Shown: positions 10,699 to 23,317, numbered from the stretch's first letter. The stretch: 64,000 nucleotides of DNA from Synchiropus splendidus (GCF_027744825.2 NC_071335.1:17302501-17366500); one strand, 5' to 3'. Program-made: numbers and translations. The notes: generated by a model from the sequence alone, not told the origin.

Positions 10699-12167
10699 CA
10701 GCCCTTTTATCCATCCATCCATCCATCCATCCATCTGTCTCTCACTTGCAGAGCCCTTTTATCCATCCATCCATCCATCCATCTGTCTCTCACTTACACA
10801 GCCCTTTTATCCATCCATCCATCCATCTGTCTCTCACTTACACAGCCCTTTTATCCATCCATCCATCCATCCATCCATCTGTCTCTCACTTGCAGAGCCC
10901 TTTTATCCATCCATCCATCCATCCATCTGTCTCTCACTTACACAGCCCTTTTATCCATCCATCCATCCATCTGTCTCTCACTTACACAGCCCTTTTATCC
11001 ATCCATCCATCCATCTGTCTCTCACTTACACAGCCCTTTTATCCATCCATCCATCCATCCATCCATCTGTCTCTCACTTACACAGCCCTTTTATCCATCC
11101 ATCCATCCATCCATCCATCTGTCTCTCACTTACACAGCCCTTTTATCCATCCATCCATCCATCTGTCTCTCACTTACACAGCCCTTTTATCCATCCATCC
11201 ATCCATCCATCCATCCATCTGTCTCTCACTTATACAGCCCTTTTATCCATCCATCCATCCATCCATCGCTCTCTCACTTACACAGCCCTTTTATCCATTC
11301 ATCCATCCATCCATCCATCCATCCATCATCCAACCACCCGTGTGCCTTTCTGTCTCTGGCTAAATACACACCAATTTCTTCCTTTATTCGATCCATCCAA
11401 TGTCAAAGACTTAATACACCGCCCTTTTATCCATCCATCCATCCATCCATCCATCCATCCATCCATCCATCCATCCATCCATCCATCCATCCATCCATCC
11501 ATCTGTCTCTCACTTACACAGCCCTTTTATCCATTCATCCATCCATCCATCCCTCCATCATCCATTCACCTGAGTGCCTATCTGTCTCTGACTAAATACA
11601 CACCAATTTCTTCCTTCAATCGATCCATCCAATGTCAAAGACCTAATACACAGTTCTTTTATCCATCCATCCACCCATAAATCTACCCATCTGTCTCTCA
11701 CATAATACACACGCATTTCATCCATCCATCCACCGTCCATCATCCATCCCTAAATATTCACCCCTTTCTTCCATCATCCATCCATCCAACTTTCACTAAT
11801 CACACACCTATTTCACTCATCATCCACCATCTATCCATTTGTCCATATATCCATCCATCCATCCATCCATCCATCCATCCATCGGTCTCTCACTTACACA
11901 GCCCTTTTATCCATCCATCCGTCCATCCATCCATTGGTCTCTCACTTGCACAGCCAAAAGGGCTCCATCCATCCATCCATCCATTGGTCTCTCACTTATA
12001 CAGCCCTTTTATCCATCCGTCCATCCATCCATCCATCCATCTGTCTCTCACTTACACAGCCTTTTTATCCATCCGTCCATCCATCCATTGGTCTCTCACT
12101 TACACAGCCCTTTTATCCATCCATCCATCCATCCATCCATCAATCCATCGATCCATCCATCCATCCA
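10699..12167. repeat. Compound CCAT minisatellite with higher-order structure
   Basis: About 20 units share a fixed core, CAGCCCTTTTATCC before and CTGTCTCTCACTTACA after a variable (ATCC)n tract. Units therefore range from about 44 to 56 bp and change mostly in 4-bp steps. Regular units run from 10699 to about 11300. Between 11285 and 11655 a longer unit occurs twice with non-core sequence (see separate entry), followed by degenerate sequence (11656-11900). Regular units with a CATTGGTCTCTCACTTACA variant then run to 12130. The array has almost no stop codons in any plus-strand frame, which explains the 353-, 205- and 130-codon open frames here; these are not genes. A TATCCATCC-rich LINE tail could be the seed, since Rex1-like 3' ends in this window finish in ATGG repeats, but that is inference. 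Confidence 0.95.
11285..11655. repeat. Long-unit duplication inside the CCAT array
   Basis: The segments 11285-11420 and 11521-11655 are near-identical copies: CCCTTTTATCCATTC, a CCAT run, TGTGCC or GAGTGCC, CTGTCTCTG, CTAAATACACACCAATTTC, CGATCCATCCAATGTCAAAG and AATACAC. A third, worn copy is traceable at about 11700-11830. This marks a second level of repetition about 235 bp long. Confidence 0.85.
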
Positions 12168-12169
12168 AG

Positions 12170-14935
12170 TGTGTTTGAGCACCAACATACCCAAACTAAA
12201 GGTTGAACCAGGAAATTCAGCATCACAGTAAATACTGTTTAAATAGCTGTGTATTTTCTTTATGTATTTTCTCACAGAAGACGAAAGAACTTGGACTTCT
12301 TCTAGCTTTAAGCTACTTTATATCTACAAAACATGTTTTTGTCATGTTCTGTGCAGACCTTTTGCCAATTTCACTTGACTTGATTTTCCTTCAACCGTCT
12401 ATTCATGCAGTCACACAATGACACTGGCACGTTTGAAAAAACAGCTCACATAGTTTTCAGACCAAAGTCACGCTTGGAAAACGCTTCAAATGAATGAAAA
12501 TGATGTGAAATATAATCTTAATAAAAGTTTCTATTGTGACATTTTCTTTTTATTTCACTGCACTTGACATCGATGGTTAAGCTGTTCTATAAAGTGCTCA
12601 GCTTCATTGCCGGTTCCAACTTGATGCACGAGTCAGTGTTTGATGGTGAATAAATACCGACAGCATTTCATCCCTGTCATTTTCACGCATCTAAATGTTT
12701 TGAGTTTGACATGCAGGTCTACCGTTGGTGTGCTCTGTGACCACCAGCCCTTACTTCCTTCCTCTCTGATGGCCTGTGGAAGAGTGTGTGTCCTGTTTCT
12801 CTGTTCCTCTGGGGCTCGTGTGTGCGTGCGTGCGAGTCCGTCTTTGTGCGCACTTGTGTATATTTCCGTGCATTTGGTCACACTCCACCACTCAGAGGTC
12901 AGGTGAGATTGGGTCTGGTTCCTGATTCCTGGAAGATCGGACAGCTGCAACATCTCAAACAAATGTCATGACACGCACACACGGACGTGCTCACACAATG
13001 ATAAAGAGAATTATTGGGAGATAAGCACTACATTATTATTGTTATAATCATACCAAATATTTTCTAAAATACAAAATAAATAATAAAGCAAACAATTTCT
13101 GCAAGTCAGCTGTGTACTTCAAGGTTTATCATCAAGAAAAGTACTTCAAAATGAAGTTCATCCTGCAGGTGTACCTGCACTGTGTCCCAGTATTGGCTGG
13201 AAACTGAAAGTGTGTTCTTGCCTTGGTATGAAAATTTTGGCATTATTAGCATTAACAAGCATTTTTGCTGCCAATCCAATGCCTCCTCAGTGATGAGATA
13301 GTCGTGTCAGAGGTGGACCGGGACAGATAGAAGTCCACCATCAGAGCCAAAAGCAGGTCCTCTGCACAGTCTCAGGCGAGCTTCTGCCATGAAGCTGCCG
13401 AGAGCCTTCTGCTCTCTTAGCTCTGTGTAAATACACGGCTCATTGTTTATACAATGTAGTGTGTGGCTTCAGGTTCCAGCGGCCATCACTCTGGGTCTGG
13501 GTCAGGTCACCAGAAACATACGTACACACGCAGAGTTTTGGCCTAAACACACATATTCCTCCTAATGCAAACCAGATTCTCTCTCCCTCTGTCTCAAAGA
13601 TGTGAGAGCGCCACAGTACCGAGACCGCACACTGCTGGATCTGGGCCAAATGGACCAGCGGAGCTTGTTTGGAAAGCTTTCAGTCAGAAAGCCACTTTTT
13701 GGCAGGGGCCCTACGAGTGCTGCTGAGCCCTCTGAAGCGGGCTGGAGCTGCTAAAATAAATAATGGTCAGGGCCAAGGGGGTAAGAGTGGCGTAGGGCAG
13801 TTTCGAAGGGTAGAAGCTGAAGCCGGGGAAGCATGGAGAGATGGAGAGGGGAGGAGGGAGTAGGGGTGAGGTTTTTCAAGACTGCTCCTGTAATTATATC
13901 TGTCAGTCGACACCAAGTCTCCGGGACCGCCAACGCTCACGTTTCCCCTCTTGCTCGCTGTCACCAAATAGAGAAAGACGGAGCACATGTACACTTGTGG
14001 GTCCGGAGTCCTGTGTTCTCATGTGCGTCAGCAAGTGCGTGAAGAATCTTTGAAGGCCGGGAGCAGATGTGCGGGCCGGCGAAGAAACAAACCTGGTCAT
14101 TCTGGGGAGGACAGATAAGAAAGTGTCGGACTTTCAGCTGGAGAGCAAAGAGGTGCCCCTTCTACATGTTGGTTAGCTGCTAAAATGCCAGCTTTTCTCA
14201 CATTCGCTGAGCGAGGCAGATGCGTGACACATGTTTGTCAACTGGAGAATTGAAGTCAACACGTGTAAGTCACAGCAATGTGCTTCTTCAGAAGTGGTGC
14301 TGCTGTTGTGCCAGATGTTAATCGTGGACGGCAGTGATGACATGAGCCCGCTGCACTTGTTCCTGGAGCAACTTGGCTGCATGGTGAGAGTCACATTATC
14401 GGACTGCAGTTCACTTTACACGCCGGAGAATCTGTCACTCAGCAGGTTTCAGCACACCACTCCCAACCTGTGAGGAGGTGGACGGACCTGAAGAGAGACT
14501 CCAGATGGAAATAGTCATTATTAAGTAAACTATGAGGGCATCAGCAGTCAAATGAAAATAAAGGCGTTGAAGCAAAGGTAGCATCACCATGCAATGCTTC
14601 AGGTAAGTATCTTTTCTTGTATGTTCTCTGGCTCTGATCATTTTTTCCTTCAGTTAATGACCTCAACCTCCAGCTTGGCTTCTTGTGCTCCGTCTTTCCT
14701 CTCCTGCTTTGTAGTTTCCTCTTTGGCCTCTGATCTCGCAAGGATCGAGTCCAAGGATCCAACCCCAGAGACACAATTACCACACCGAGCTAAATGTTCC
14801 GCCTACAAGTGATAGTTTCCATCAAAGGCCTTGTGCACTCTCTCCTCGAACAACTGGGCTTTTGATGCTTATTCCGTCAAATGTGGGACAGAGTATCATT
14901 GCCTTCTCAGCTACGGCTTTTTCAACTTTCTCTTA

Positions 14936-14938
<3 letters not shown>
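12170..14938. other. Unique non-coding sequence
   Basis: No gene or recognised mobile element. It contains a TG/CG-rich patch at 12787-12836 and overlapping, unassignable open frames at 13751-14100. Visually it is ordinary intergenic sequence. Confidence 0.5.
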
Positions 14939-14977
<39 letters not shown>

Positions 14978-14988
14978 GTATATATATA
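14939..14988. repeat. (TA)n microsatellite
   Basis: About 17 TA units, an interruption (AATATG), then a further short TA run. Confidence 0.95.
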
Positions 14989-15271
14989 GGTTTTTAAGGG
15001 CTTTAAGTGTAAAAAAAACATTCCAAGACTTGAGGTGAGTCATAATCGATCCTGCTAATGTAGTCTTAAAACAAATGGTTTTGTGATTATTCTTGCCACA
15101 AACAATGAGGTGTCAGTGAACAGCACTCAAGCACAGATGAGCAATCTGATGGCAGGTGCCATCATAATATAAACATGATCCATTATAATTATATAAGCAT
15201 TATCATGTAATTTTGTCTTTATTCCAGCGTAATTGAAGATGGTGAACAAACTTGGAGAAGTACTTGGATAG

Positions 15272-15297
15272 TACTGTATTTTTTGGACAATAAGTTG

Positions 15298-15381
<84 letters not shown>

Positions 15382-16001
15382 CATAAGACATATAAAAAGA
15401 AAAAACATTGCAAGAGAAACGGCTTAAGAGGAAAGGAACACAACTGCTGTACGCAGAACATAAGTTTCCGCGTACAGCCCGAAGGGATGGACTGGGTGAG
15501 TTGTATTTATGGCCACACTTCAGAAGAAGGAACATGTAAAACCATAAATAAACAATGTATTTATCAGTGTATCAGCGATATATTAGCATGTAATTACTAC
15601 TAATAAAGTACTAGATTATGCTATACTGACTATATTTTGCCCTGGAATGGTCGCTCAGTGAATAACTATTAATAAAAGTCAATACAATAGTCAATAAAGT
15701 GTGACCATCTTTATTTACTTCTCATGATTAAACCATCATGAAAACACAATATTTTACTGTCCTAAGTGAAATTAATGTCCAAAATCCCCCCTTCGCTTCC
15801 TTGTTTCGCAGACGGCTGGCATCTTGGCTACGTTCCATTCTGGAGGGATGAATACAAATGACTTTGCTGGAGGACCTTCGTGGAGGCACCAATTCATACG
15901 AAGGATTTCGTAAAATAAATTTAAAGCGAGGTTGATTTGTATATGTTTTTTCTTGAGTGGAGCCACTTATACTCCAGAGTGACTCACAGTCAGAAAAACA
16001 C
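15272..16001. mobile_element. Short DNA transposon, hAT-type ends, with internal TA expansion
   Basis: The left end is ACTGTATTTTTTGGACAATA then AGTTGCAGTTTATAT. The right end is CCACTTATACTCCAGAGTGA then CTCACAGTCAGAAAAACA. These correspond to a teleost family I recall with ends ACTGTATTTTTCGGACTATAAGTCGCAG and CTTATACTCCGGAGCGACTTATAGTCCGAAAAATACAG. The two ends are imperfect inverted repeats of each other. A 75-bp TA array (15303-15377) sits immediately inside the left terminal repeat. The interior (15380-15960) has no transposase-like frame. Whether the interior is all original or includes later insertions is unknown. Confidence 0.65.
15303..15377. repeat. (TA)n array, about 37 units
   Basis: A pure TA run just inside the left terminal repeat of the flanking short transposon. 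The Ile-Tyr repeat frames on both strands are products of this array. Confidence 0.97.
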
Positions 16002-17676
16002 ATGTGTATGATATGTTGTATTATTCGTGCAGTTGAATATGAGACATTCATTGAGCAATAGACTGATCAGCCCAAGCCGGCTATTTTTCTGGTCAACATT
16101 CTGGGTCACACTGCTCATCACCGACATTTCCCTTTTCCTTTTTTTTTTATTTAATGTACAAGGAAGTTTTGTGCAGCCTGTCATAACGGTCCCAGAGGGC
16201 GGCGGAGGTGGTCTGAAAGCAGCTTGAAGTGCGTGAAAGGTGTTGATTTAGCTGTAGGAAGGAGGATTAAATGGCTCATTGGTGGGGCGAGGAGTGGAGA
16301 AGGTGTGAAGAGATCTGTCCTCTCTCCCCCCCTCTCTTCCTCTTTCTCTAAAGCTCGAGAAAAGGCCATTGGGGCTGAACAAACAAATCACATGGCCATC
16401 AAACACTACTCACCACTGCTGCATGGGGACTCCATTCAGACATCATTTTACTGGTCTCTGCAGTGCGCTCACACACACACACTCGCGCACACACAGCTGA
16501 GCACCCCCCCATCAACAAGACACTGGTTTTACAAGTCCCTCTGTGTCTGGTCTCTAATTCCCCCAGCAGTGTTACAACAGCCCCAAAGAGGAACAATTCA
16601 GGCGGCCGCCGCGCGGCTTGTCAATAAAGCTCATAAAACCAGTTGTGAAAGTTGTAACTGTATTGTAATGGGAAGTTGCTGTCAGCTCCTTTTCAAAGTT
16701 ATGGCCCATTTAAAGAGAAGTGGTGCCGAGGATGCACCTTGCAGAACATGAAGATTGATGGGGGCGGAAACAGAAAATGGCCGTTGCTGACACGCTGCAT
16801 GCGTGTGGTTTCAGACCTGCCTGAGACCTTAAGTTGGCATTTTGTGTTTTAAAAATGAAACTTTGGCTTTTATGTGCACTCCCTCGCCCGACGGTTAGCC
16901 GCTAAATGTCACTCTGCCCATCTGAAAACAAACAAAGGCGGCGGAGTCTGGTATTAGTTGCTATTTGAAATGGCTCCGAGCCCTCACAAGACGTCGGTGC
17001 GATTCCTCAGTTGTACACAAAACACCCTGTTAGTCCGTTCAAACCGAATGGAAAATATCTTTGACTTGACTGGATCATCACAGACGCTGGATATTAAAGG
17101 CAACTCCAGCAAACACAGAGGCGGAGGAGAAGCGTTTTGGGTTTTAGGCTTCACTAAATACCATCTACCTCAAAACCACAGGTGGAGCAATCCTCCGAGG
17201 TCGAAGTCCTCACTATCTCAACTGTCCAAACCTGATCAGACGTAAATAAAGCCCCAATAGTGAACAGATCATAGACCACAATGCTCCATCAGTGAGGACA
17301 TCTCCAAAAGCACAGCATTAATATTTCATAACGGAACACTTATCAGACTCAACTGTTGGTCCACATCCGAGCAGCTGTTGTTTATAGCTTCGGCTAAATT
17401 GTCATTGTGCTTTTCTTTGAAATCTCCAGATTAGCATGTCGTGGTCCTGGAGGATGTGTTTATTAATTCATTGAATACAATTGCAATTATTTTTTTTATG
17501 CCTTAGAGTGATGAATCTGACGTGCAGTACTGTTCATCAGCATCTGAAAAATGTTTATTGCTATTGAAGAGAGCAAAATATCACATGGGAATTCAATGAA
17601 AAGGTTAAGGCAATATGGAGAAAATAAGGGAGAAACATTTTTCTAAAACCACGAATGACATATTGAAAATTGAGGC

Positions 17677-17679
<3 letters not shown>
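16002..17679. other. Unique sequence; possible conserved block at 16590-16720
   Basis: A CA run lies at about 16470-16496. The 16590-16720 segment is non-repetitive with AT-rich motifs (GTCAATAAAGC, TGTATTGTAATGGG) and looks like teleost conserved non-coding DNA, but I cannot test conservation. The 175-codon frame 16224-16751 spans the CA run and shows no domain. Confidence 0.35.

Positions 17680-17723
<44 letters not shown>
17680..17723. repeat. (TA)n microsatellite
   Basis: About 22 pure TA units. Confidence 0.95.
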
Positions 17724-17725
<2 letters not shown>

Positions 17726-20700
17726 GCCACCTGAATCTGAAACTTTTAAAAACGTCCAGAGTGGAAACTTTCATAAATGCAGTGCCGCTACAAGCATCCA
17801 GTATGAAAATATTTCACGGACAGAGCACAGTCTCTAGAGATTCACCAAACTGCAACGTCTCACATCAAATTACATCTTTTTCAGTTGTCCTTTTGACAGA
17901 ATAGTCAAATATTTTTTTTCCCTATTTTTTGCCTTTTTCACAAGGTATATTAAAACGTGTCTGAATTGAAATGATTTAATGGTTCATGTTTTCACATCAT
18001 GTACACAGAAGGTCTCATCATTTTGATGACAAATTCATTGTCAATCCATGTGATCGGCAGCAAAAAAAATAAAATAATATAAAATAAATATATACACACT
18101 TATTTTAATTCAGTTTTGCGTTGCCTTATAAAGTTTTATTCAGTCGAGCAACGACCAAGCTTAGTATTATAACAGCAGAAAACAGACCGAAAATGTTGCC
18201 TGCTTTACTGTGTCATATTTTCCGACAGCTTCACCTGCCTCCCAATATTAGTAATCTCATTCTGTTTGACTGTTTATGCCATTAGCTGAAGCCTCCATCC
18301 ATAAGATGAAAAGAACCTGCTCGTGACAGCTGCCGCGTTCCTTCGCCAGTGGCTCATTGCCAGGTCCCACTGCACATAATACCATGGTATCTGACCTGGA
18401 AGCAAATGGTATATGGACAGTTTTGATGAAACCATTAACTGCCGTCCGTTCAACTCTCCGTCACAGAATCAACAGAAATGTTTAGATGAATTTATCCAGG
18501 ATACAATTTCAATTCATTAATCCTTTTTTTTTTATTGAATCACCTCAACAATATCTGCTTTGCGGAGTCAGTTATTTATTCATGAATATTGCTGGACAAA
18601 TTGCTAGTTCCAGAGACAAGGATCAAAGTGAATGCAGCAAAAATGAGTTTTTGCGGCGGGGCTCTCCGAGGGAAGGCGATGTCAAATCTCTGTCTCTATC
18701 AGCCGGCGGTCTGACATCTGTAATGCATTTTTCTGTTCTTTTTGCATGATTAAGCAAGCTTGGCATGCAGGTGTGACCCAGTGGACTGCACCAGTACAGC
18801 AATATTCCCAGAACAAATTAAAGTAGCTGTCGTATGGATCGGTCTCGCTCTTTCACTCTTCCTCCTCAAGCACACACACACACACACGGACACACAATAA
18901 GATGAGGCGGCCAATATGAAATGGCACGAAAGTCTCTGCCATTAGCTGAAATTCATAAAACAACTCTTCAAACTGACACTGTGTTGGTCAGAATGAATCG
19001 CATTGTTACAGTTTTGTTTTGCTCCTTACACGGCGACAGTGACCCGCTGTGATGTGTCCGAGCCTCTGTCAGTCTTCTTTGCATGAATGCACTTTATTTA
19101 AATTGGAGAATGTGTGTGCATCAGATCCTGGGAGCAAAGGTTGGCAGTTGATTCAATATACAGGCTCACAGACCCGCTATCAATCATAAATACAACGACA
19201 GTTCAAATTCACTTCTGATGTTCCCTATTTTAATAAAGAACACATTATTCGGCTTGGAGAAGACAAATGGCTGGAACCGTCTCAGTCTCACTCAGCCATA
19301 TATATATATGTATTGCGAAGGGATTGAGCGACACTATTCTGACTTGGATGTTGATGTGTTATGTATTATCTAATCTTAAGTCCATTTCTCCATAACGCAT
19401 CATCCAAAGTCAAATTCATGTGAAGTTCTGGATGCTTCAACCTACACAATGCAAGTCTTAACCCTCCAACAGGCCCCTTGTACTTTCTTTTCCGTTCTAT
19501 TCTCCGTCAACTCACGCATGTTGTGTGGGTCTGGGATCCTTTTATCATCCGTCAGTGTGGGTTTTCAACCCATCCTCACTGGGTTGTGGGGCGCATGTTT
19601 ATAACCCCTTACATGGCACTCCTCCTTGGTGACCGTACCAAAAGTCACTGTGTTTAAATTGCACGGCTGTTTGAGGGGCTTTAAATAGCAATCGACACGT
19701 TGTTATATGAAGACTGAATGGCGCACCATCCCATGGCTTACCACACCCCAACCTTCGTCTCCGAAAATGTGCTTCACTTCAGAAAACCAAATGCATCAAT
19801 GTGCAACGCTGAAAGCTGCCTTTGTCGTCGGCATAGGACGCAGAAGTCAAATTTCCCAAGGTCCATAGGAGTGAGGTTGAATTGGAGATTTTGCACCTGG
19901 TGTGTACCTGTTCATACACGACTGCCGTTTACAGACTCTGAACGAGTCTATATACTGTAACAGACACATGGGAGAGGACGAACTTTGCCTCGAGTTTTAC
20001 TTCATTTTAGCTCTATTAAAACAGCTATTCGTCCACATGCAACAAAAAGGCCGCCTTTGTCATCAGAGTAAGACTCAAAAGTTCATATTCCTTATGTCAA
20101 TATTATTGTAGATGGAGACACCAGCCCTGATTTTCTGCTTGACTTGTCGCTCAGGCCACGCCCCTTGAAGGCATGTTGCGTTGGGTCCTTTTTATTTGTT
20201 CTAGTAAAGTTGGCGCTTGACGGTCAAGACGGTCCAGTCTCGCTCGGACGAGTTTTGCCTGTGCCCTGCCACTAGTCCATCATCACACAATAACATGCAT
20301 TCATCGCAGTTCGAAGCGACCCTCTTCACCGAGTGGATAGAAGAAACTGTTCTGTTTCCGTACGTGTCATATGAGACTGGTCACAGTGATCACAAGAGAA
20401 TGTATTCAGCTTAAGGACGAGGCCTCCGATCAATTGGTCACGAGCATATGGCTCCATCGCTGCGAGCTATGTTTTTCTTTTTTTTCCACCAAGTACAAGG
20501 TCACTGCCACTACTCATGCGCTGTTCTTGAATGAGAAAATAATCATCATCTCCAGATGAGAATCCTAGCCAGTTTGTTCTCATCCAACTTTACCTTTTAG
20601 ATTTAGACAGACACCCAATTAGAAAGGCACTGAGACAGCGCAAACTCCCGTTGATAAATATGTGTTTAGAAATACATACATAATACGCTTCCGGATGCAA

Positions 20701-20800
20701 ACCTGCAACAAAACACTGTGCAGTAAATCTTCTCTAAATCTTCTCTCTTCTAGTTTCTGCTTGTTTTTATTGGAACAGGTCATTTGACCAGCAGCAGAAC
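17724..20800. other. Unique non-coding sequence
   Basis: It contains a CA run (18872-18888), a T run near 18525-18534 and a short TA run (19299-19310). An AT-rich motif TTATTCATGAATATTG at about 18577-18592 is shared in its core with 34984-34993. No gene was recognised. Confidence 0.45.
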
Positions 20801-20801
<1 letters not shown>

Positions 20802-20854
<53 letters not shown>

Positions 20855-20866
20855 AATAATAATAAT
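20802..20866. repeat. (ATT)n-(AAT)n strand-switch palindrome
   Basis: About 16 ATT units switch, near 20851, into about 5 AAT units, so the tract is self-complementary around the switch. It ends two bases before the hAT-type element that starts at 20868. Confidence 0.9.
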
Positions 20867-20867
20867 G

Positions 20868-21682
20868 CAATGTTCCCTCTAATTTTTCAAGTGTCTGAGC
20901 AAACCCACAAACTCTCTGAGCGGTCACTCGGACCACTGTGAGCGACCCGTTGTCGGCTGTGTCTATAATAGTTTATAATAGCGTTAAAATATTTAAAAAT
21001 TTATTTACAATTTGCGTAAATCACATTGAGGAATGGAACATGTGTGAAATGTTATATTTTTTTTTTTTAAAAAATAAAAGCATTCAATTGTTTTTGAATT
21101 GTATATTGCGTATACATATATATTATATATGTATTCTTGTGTTGAAAGAACTTCAAGCAACTTTTACAAACATTTAATGTCAAATGGATTGATCACGCAT
21201 GTGTCTGTAGTGAGACTGAATTTTGTCCTCTTGAGGCTACCGTATTCTCTGACCGCTCCTCATGGAGCAGTCAGCCTGTGTAGATCAGGCTAAAATTTGG
21301 ACCAAGCACGAGTGACTTTGAGAAATCAGCTCTTAAACATCAGCCAGCTCCAATAGTTCACTTCAAATAGCAGCTATTTTAGTTGCTCTTAGTTCTATTG
21401 TGTATATGGCGGTGTCACTCGGCGGACGATCTTTAGCACCAATGCACCGAAGGACCTGTGGAAACGGCCGGTTAAGGACACATGGGTCAAACAGCGCAGT
21501 CAGCGCTTCATTTTGTCGATCTAATGTCGTAAGGCTTTATGTCTTGACGGTAAGAAGCCTGTATTCCAGAAATTGCGGTAATTTATATTCAATTCAGGAT
21601 GAATTTTTGTTGCGCACAGTAGATATTTTTGAGCGCTGAGATCGTATCCGCTGTGCGCAATTGCAGCTTCGAGGGAACATTG
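20868..21682. mobile_element. hAT-type non-autonomous DNA transposon, 815 bp
   Basis: The left end is CAATGTTCCCTCTAATTTTT and the right end is GCTTCGAGGGAACATTG; the first 12 terminal bases (CAATGTTCCCTC) are perfect inverted repeats. The subterminal sequence GTGTCTGAGCAAACCCACAA then ACTCTCTGAGCGGTCACTCG matches a teleost repeat family I recognise by these ends. The interior has no transposase-like reading frame. No 8-bp target duplication is evident, perhaps because the left flank is a microsatellite. The interior is AT-rich at 20970-21130. Confidence 0.8.
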
Positions 21683-22029
21683 ATGCCAAGTCAGTTTTTG
21701 AGTTATTCTGTTTTATAAAGCGATGAGTGAGCGGTGAGATTTCAACGTGAAACCAGGCAGAGTAGATGATCTACGTGCAACCTCCACACAGAGACAATCC
21801 TGGGCCTGTCAGGTGCCACCTGCTGTTCTTTGTGTTGGGAGGCTTCAATGTCTGTTTCCTAAAGGCGGACCACAAGGAAGCTTCAACCTTCATCCTCGGA
21901 AGTTCAACATCACTAGTGTATTCGCACCACCACCCTAATGAAGAAGACTTTGTGTCTAACTGCTTCCAGTCGCATTAAGCGAGAAGGAGAGAGATGGCGA
22001 AGGAGTCCGACGCAGAGCGGTGACAGGCT
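21683..22029. other. Unique non-coding sequence
   Basis: Nothing recognisable; short overlapping frames only. Confidence 0.5.
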
Positions 22030-22280
22030 CTTCACACTCTCAATTATGCAGTGCAGCTCATCGCTTGGCAATCTGTCCCAATAGCTTTAATTGGCTTGTA
22101 ATATCGCCTCTGATCTTGTCGCCCAATTAACAGGCCTGTCTGGCAGGGAAGCCGAAAAGCATGTGACGCCTCCAGTCTGTGCCATATGGAAGGGCATCAC
22201 TTATTGGCTGCTGAAAAGCCATTACAATGCCCCGCTCGCATCCGAGCCAATGCAGGCGCACGACAGGACCAAGTCTTGAG
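22030..22280. promoter_or_regulatory. Candidate conserved non-coding (enhancer-like) block
   Basis: This non-repetitive segment contains several homeodomain-type cores in a short span: CAATTATG, TTTAATTGG and CCAATTAACAGG, interspersed with balanced-composition sequence. This texture is typical of developmental enhancers in vertebrate gene deserts. There is no coding frame of note. The call is visual, and conservation has not been tested. Confidence 0.25.
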
Positions 22281-23315
22281 AAATCACTGTGCTCACGACG
22301 GCAGCACGTTGATCCGAATTATTTATTCATGAGTTCACATTTATGGTCTGCGCTGACTTTGCCAGTCTCTAAAAGTTGCAGCGTCGAAGCGTCGTCTTTG
22401 CCTCTGTTACCAGCCTCCCAAACCGCAGCGCTGTGCAACCGCTAACTGCCTAAAAAGACCAAATCTAAGTCAGATTTCCATGGGACTGAAGAGAAACAAG
22501 CTCAAGGGAGGTCATGTGATCGTCTGTGTCATCTGTCTGTTAACCTCAAAAATGGGCAAATGGGTTTCAGTGACATTTTACGATAGTAGTGAGTCAAGGA
22601 TCAGGTGATATTCCAGGTCCGGATCCATGAATCTTTTGAGCAATTCGCCACACTCTGTTCAGCAATAGATGTAGTGTGTCGCTCAAGCTACTGCCACCTG
22701 CTGTCCAAAGGAGGACATTTTTATTTAAACGAAAACTGATCTAAATATGTCTAATAATGTAGTGTAACTAAAGGAGAAAATATCGAAAAACAGTTTGAAT
22801 TAAGCCATGGGGTGGCGCTCCTTTCGCTCTGGATTTAATACTCATGTCAGTTGAAGCCACATTTTAGTGTGACACCGACATTGAAGTACTGATCATATCT
22901 CCATAAATATTTGTGTGTGTCTTAACCCCAACCCTGCCTTTTGGAATGTCGCAGAGCAAGGGACATTTTTTACTCAGTTGAAAGACCTGGGTCAGGCTGA
23001 CCCACTGGTGACACTCGAGGTCTTAGGAAAGAGAATGTGTTTGATACGTGCCCTGGTTTGTCGTGTCATTTCCAAGAACCGTGGTTATTTTGATGAAGAT
23101 AAGGCAGAGCATTCCTGATTCAAGGCCTACTTCCTGTGTGAGAGTACAAGCACGAACAGTGTCCTTATCGATAAAGCGTTTGCAGGTCAGAAGGGCGGGG
23201 TCTCTGCATGTACTTCAAAATATGACCTCACAGTCAAGCCTCAGTGAAACAGTGTGCGGAGTTTAGGCCCCAATTCCAAGTGATGGACAGACGTTCAAAG
23301 ACATATTCACCAACC
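22281..23315. other. Unique sequence with a possible old repeat fragment
   Basis: The stretch 22615-22710 (GGATCCATGAATCTTTTGAG, then CTACTGCCACCTGCTG) resembles pieces of fish DNA-transposon repeats but is too short to assign. Confidence 0.35.
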
Positions 23316-23317
23316 AA

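Noticed and set aside
10534..11595. 353-codon open frame rich in IHPSIHPS and LSLT
   Set aside because: It is the translation of the stop-free CCAT minisatellite; equivalent frames are open in all three plus-strand phases.
16224..16751. 175-codon plus-strand frame
   Set aside because: Runs through a CA microsatellite and unrelated sequence with no domain.
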